From Toxonevra muliebris (Eukaryota; Arthropoda; Insecta; Diptera; Pallopteridae): DNA of 64,000 bases. Below, piece by piece: positions 60,680-64,000 of this stretch; position 1 is the first letter of the stretch, and each line of letters starts with the position of its first letter. The notes under the pieces were generated by a model. It was not told where the DNA came from. It was given only the letters and a program-made list of their open reading frames with translations, and did no database searches. The stretch covers positions 21,750,878 to 21,814,877 of the forward strand of contig OY829326.1 in assembly GCA_963691655.1 (NCBI GenBank), given 5' to 3'. Both the position numbers and the translations under genes were made by a program.

Positions 60680-61896
60680 AGGCTAACAAAAATAAAATCT
60701 ATGATTCTCAGAGGTGTATTTTTTCTTAGAGTTCTTAATGTAAAAAATGTACTCCAGAAAAGAGTAGTTATACTTAAAACACCTACCTAGCTTACACTTT
60801 AAATATTTCTTTCATCCATTACCCTCTGTGAAAAGTTTTACTACCCCCTCATGTGGGACTATGCATATAAAGTATAATATATATATTTATATTGTATATT
60901 GAGTATGAAACATTTTTGATTTAAAGTTCTTGTATTTGCGCGATATACTTACCCACCCACTGTGCGTGCCCAATATTAACAACTTAATTTCGTAGTCATT
61001 ATTATGTGTATATTGTAAGTGTGTGTATATATTAATTCTGTTTAATTTTTAATATGGTATTTTTACCAGGTTTTTCAGTTGGTTGAATTCACTCACGATT
61101 ACCCATTTGCTTATATCCAGAGATGCCCGGGAATTTTTGAATTTATTATTCATTTGCTATTTTTTTTTTTTTTAAACCGATGATACGGAAGTGAATGAGA
61201 ATCTCAAATGAATTCTACGTACGGTGAGCAATTTTGTTACCCCCCTCTTCACCTTTCCGCTGGCTGTTTGTTATTATTATTATGTTTGGGGATATGCACC
61301 AAGTCCTAAAGAAATATTATGCCCAAATTCGAGGACTATAGCGTTATCATTGTGAAGTATTCCTATGAGCCTTATAATCCTTAAATGGTTTTAGTATTTC
61401 TATAAGCCCTATAACCGTTAGCCTATTTCTAAGTGTTTCAACATTTCGTCTGTTTACTTTGAAGAGGAATTTTTTTATATGGGATGCTAAGAAGACCCCA
61501 AAAGCTGCCTGCTTTTGAATGTGGCTGTTTTACTAAGATCAAGCGCTATGTAATGAACTAATAGTAACAACAGGCTGGAATATTTACCCAAGTACTTCCA
61601 ATTTCAGAAATTAAATTCAGAAATTCAAGAGCAGACTAGGTTTTTTGTACTATTCAAAAGTTTTTTTTTTAATTCATGCTGCCTGTGATATTTATCGGAA
61701 AAGTGGGAAAATAGAGTTTTACCCCCAAAACCCGCCTCCTTGAATCAACTAGTATAACCAAAAATCTGTGGAGGACGAGCTATCAACGTGGTGGTTTTAT
61801 AGCCGTATTCCCAGCGGTTATAATGAATGCAAAAATCGAATGTGCTAATAATCGAATGTGTAAAAAACTAATTGGCTGACAGTACGTTAAACTCGA
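60680..61896. other. AT-rich non-coding stretch
   Basis: No gene. CTTGAATCAACTAGT at about 61740-61754 resembles one end of the hAT-type element at 63379; its partner was not found. Confidence 0.4.
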
Positions 61897-61904
61897 CTAG
61901 TGGA

Positions 61905-63364
61905 TAGTGATGATTCGATACAAGTAAATACGAGTAAATACTCGATACTTTTCATTCGATTCAAGTCCTTTTTTTACTCGATGCCAGTCCGTAAGTATTT
62001 TACTTGGTATCGAAAAAAACTTTTGGAAAACATTGATTTATAAAATTGAAATATTGCTATATAATATTTAAGATTGTGAGTCGTATTGCAATATTTTACA
62101 GCAATTAATAATATATTTTAAAATGCTACTGCAGAATTATTCAGTATACATATTCAAAATATTTCAGTTTTGCCATATTCCAATATGGCCGTTCAGAAAT
62201 GTTTTAATTATATATTGTAACGAACCTTCCTGGTTCCTTTTTTTTTCGTCAGCGAGTAACCAGGGTGCGTAAATAATAACTCACGATAGTTCGTTTCGGT
62301 TTTCTTTGTTCACTTGTTTATTTATTTTCTCCACTGTTGGTTTTAAATACACTTGATTATTTTTATTCTTGGTACCTCGTACAGTCTTTGTTTGTTCCTT
62401 GCAGCCCCTCAATCGTCTTTCTCGGGCGTTCGTTTGCCTTCGTTGGCGCTCGTTTGCCTTCCTTGGCGCTCGGTTTGCGTTCGTATGTTTCCTTCGTGTG
62501 TGTTCGTGATACGATGGTTAGGTCATTGTCGTTTGTTGTATGGTCCGTGGCAATTACGTGTGTTCGCTACACCAGGGTACGTGGATACGACCCCCTGATG
62601 CCGATTAATACCTCAGTGGAAACTTAATCTTGACGTAAGGACTTACGCCAAGATCCAATTAATACCTCACGAATGAATAATGTCTTATGAAGAACCTAGC
62701 ATGCGGACGCTCTGCTGATATAAACTAACGACTCTTTTGTACTAGCCTACCGTGCGGACGCATCGGTTGGTTTATTACATATAATCTAGCGAATAGAGAA
62801 CAATAGAACCATCAAGTTACTACCTTAGACCACGATCTAAGTCTGAGTGTCTTCTTCTGTGCGATGCATGTCCGTTTATATCAATTTCTTCTTGTTGTAC
62901 CGTATTATTTCCGTTTTGTGAAATATATATATTATAATTACTTAAATATAAATGTTAATACATATTTTAACGGCATAAATGTGCTAGTGGTTTAGGGTTG
63001 TGCGATTAAAATTACTGATAATTTTATGTCGTCACAATATAATATTTTTAACAAGCTAAAATCAGTTGATATATAAAAATATCAAATATATAAGTTAACA
63101 CTACTCAACAAATTGCAAATCTTCTTTTACGTCAGCCAGCCCATACGTCGATTCTATATGATTCACATGATTCCAGAGAAATAATGTATGAAGTGCCTGA
63201 TGCCAATTTCGTTTTGAGTAGTGTAATTTTTCCCTCATAACGAGTATTCGATATAAGTATATATACGATACTTTTTTCCGATATTTTCGGTGGCATCGAT
63301 ACTTTTATTCAATACAAGTAATGAGTAAAAGTGTCGATACTATGTGCATATCGAATCAACACTA
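61905..63364. mobile_element. Non-autonomous hAT-like element containing a solo LTR
   Basis: The left end TAGTGATGATTCGATA and the inverse of the right end TAGTGTTGATTCGATA match at 15 of 16. Flanking octamers CTAGTGGA (61897-61904) and CTAGTGAA (63365-63372) differ at one position, consistent with an 8-bp hAT duplication. Subterminal CGATACTTTT units recall the element at 42494. Without the LTR insertion it is about 635 bp and non-coding. Confidence 0.75.
62216..63036 (+). mobile_element. Solo LTR, Ty3/gypsy type, 821 bp
   Basis: Starts TGTAACGAACC and ends TATGTCGTCACA, giving TG..CA with matching TGTRACGA inverted ends. It is flanked by a 4-bp duplication ATAT (62212-62215, 63037-63040) as in gypsy-type integration. 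GC content is higher than the surroundings. The 96-codon frame inside is not a known protein. The strand is given by convention only. No internal region follows, so it probably arose by LTR-LTR recombination. Confidence 0.75.
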
Positions 63365-63378
63365 CTAGTGAAGTATAT

Positions 63379-63977
63379 CACTAGCAGATCCACATATTTC
63401 CTAAGAGAGGGAGGGGGTTAATTCTTCCGTTTTTAGCATTTTTTTTTCTTTTGATTCATGGCCAACGATCAAAATTAGAGTCGTAAAAACGAAGCAAGGG
63501 GCCGTGGATGCAATAGATGGATCGATAGGGAAAATACCTAAATTACTCAAGAGTTCTTTGAGTTACATATGCTATTGCGTAAATAATTTTTTATTAGTTT
63601 CATTTTAGAAAACGAACGTTCGGCTGAAGAAACTGCAACTGAAATAGTTAGAAAGAAAATTAAAACTGGGTAAAATTCTGGAAAGCTGGCAGATAAAATA
63701 GCGTTCTCGAAAAATTCGCCTTGTGCACATACTAATTAACCCAATAATTAAATATGGGCATTGAACATTCGCCCAAAAAGCGTCATAAAATGTTGATACT
63801 TAGCAAATACAGATCTGTCAAATTTTAATTTGACAGAGCCAGGGTCTTGGATAGTCTGTCCTCCAAATCGGCTATAGTTACGTTACTCATCAAAAGGTAT
63901 AAAATTTTCTTCGGCAAGCGAGAGAATAGGATGTAAGCACTTTCTGCCTCCCCAACCCTGCCTTGAATCCACTAGTG
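63379..63977 (-). mobile_element. Decayed hAT element (ZMYM-like) remnant
   Basis: The left end CACTAGCAGATCCA and the inverse of the right end CACTAGTGGATTCA match at 11 of 14. Flanking octamers are only partly alike (AAGTATAT and GCGTAGAT). It abuts the previous element, and its left octamer overlaps that element's duplication by two bases. Confidence 0.6.
63480..63640 (-). pseudogene. hAT transposase C-terminal (dimerisation) fragment
   Basis: The minus strand reads VAVSSAERSFSKMKLIKNYL then RNSICNSKNS and a stop. This matches the hAT C-terminal dimerisation region (pattern S-x-A-E-R-x-F-S-x-x-K-x-I-K). Only the tail of the protein remains, with stops after it; no catalytic part is seen upstream. 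Confidence 0.7.
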
Positions 63978-64000
63978 GCGTAGATAAATATGAAAATTAT
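63641..64000. other. Right edge of window
   Basis: Remainder of the hAT remnant up to 63977, then flank. No gene seen. Confidence 0.5.

Noticed and set aside
1..64000. CRISPR array, phage or bacterial defence system
   Set aside because: No direct repeat/spacer pattern and no prokaryotic genes; the sequence is eukaryotic.

Overview
The window looks like euchromatic, intron/intergenic DNA of a higher dipteran fly. The reasons are a strongly AT-rich composition, a spliced gene with 54-71 bp introns, CAA/CAG-type trinucleotide runs, and a dense transposon load that includes an ITmD37E-type mariner. No bacterial, viral or CRISPR feature is visible. Gene content is low. Most long open frames are products of simple repeats or chance openings in AT-rich DNA.

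Genes: one gene can be read completely, a four-exon minus-strand gene at 26736-27815 encoding a 298-residue AIG1/ADTRP-family membrane protein. A second, unidentified minus-strand gene is suggested by two phase-compatible exons (44535-44653 and 43714-43860); a transposon begins about 90 bp beyond the second. A possible plus-strand exon or pseudogene fragment lies at 31036-31166.

Mobile elements, left to right: an unclassified repeat (1-650) with an inverted copy at 48340-49150; a ~290-bp tandem repeat (4774-5620); an RNase H fragment of a LINE (10452-10643); a tRNA-derived SINE (10900-12099) split by a 945-bp hAT-type element with 8-bp target duplication; a full SINE (12439-12768) with 10-bp target duplication; ITmD37E mariner copy A (15803-17078) beside a LINE RNase H fragment (17147-17900); a piggyBac-like MITE (21590-22254) and a decayed relative (46245-47020); a LINE fragment (22700-23040); a LINE tail (36780-36985); a TA-flanked element (42494-43622); a third SINE (47345-47655); a 59-bp Tc1-like miniature element (49479-49537); a 5'-truncated LINE with target duplication (53951-56350) that carries mariner copy B (53994-55249); SINE tail insertions at 50706 and 60598; and, at the right edge, a hAT-like element (61905-63364) hosting a solo LTR (62216-63036), next to a second hAT remnant (63379-63977).

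Satellite-like DNA: a ~760-bp GAGGTA hexamer array (28417-29174), a nearly homogeneous 12-bp array (58566-59470), and two degenerate arrays (25418-26195 and 33620-34640) that appear to share the same 12-bp unit core. The most interesting points are the three related 12-bp arrays in different states of homogenisation, the SINE family whose 3' tail is made of AACCT units (the arthropod telomere motif), the complementary decay of the two mariner copies, and the partly visible unknown gene. I saw no clearly new functional system.
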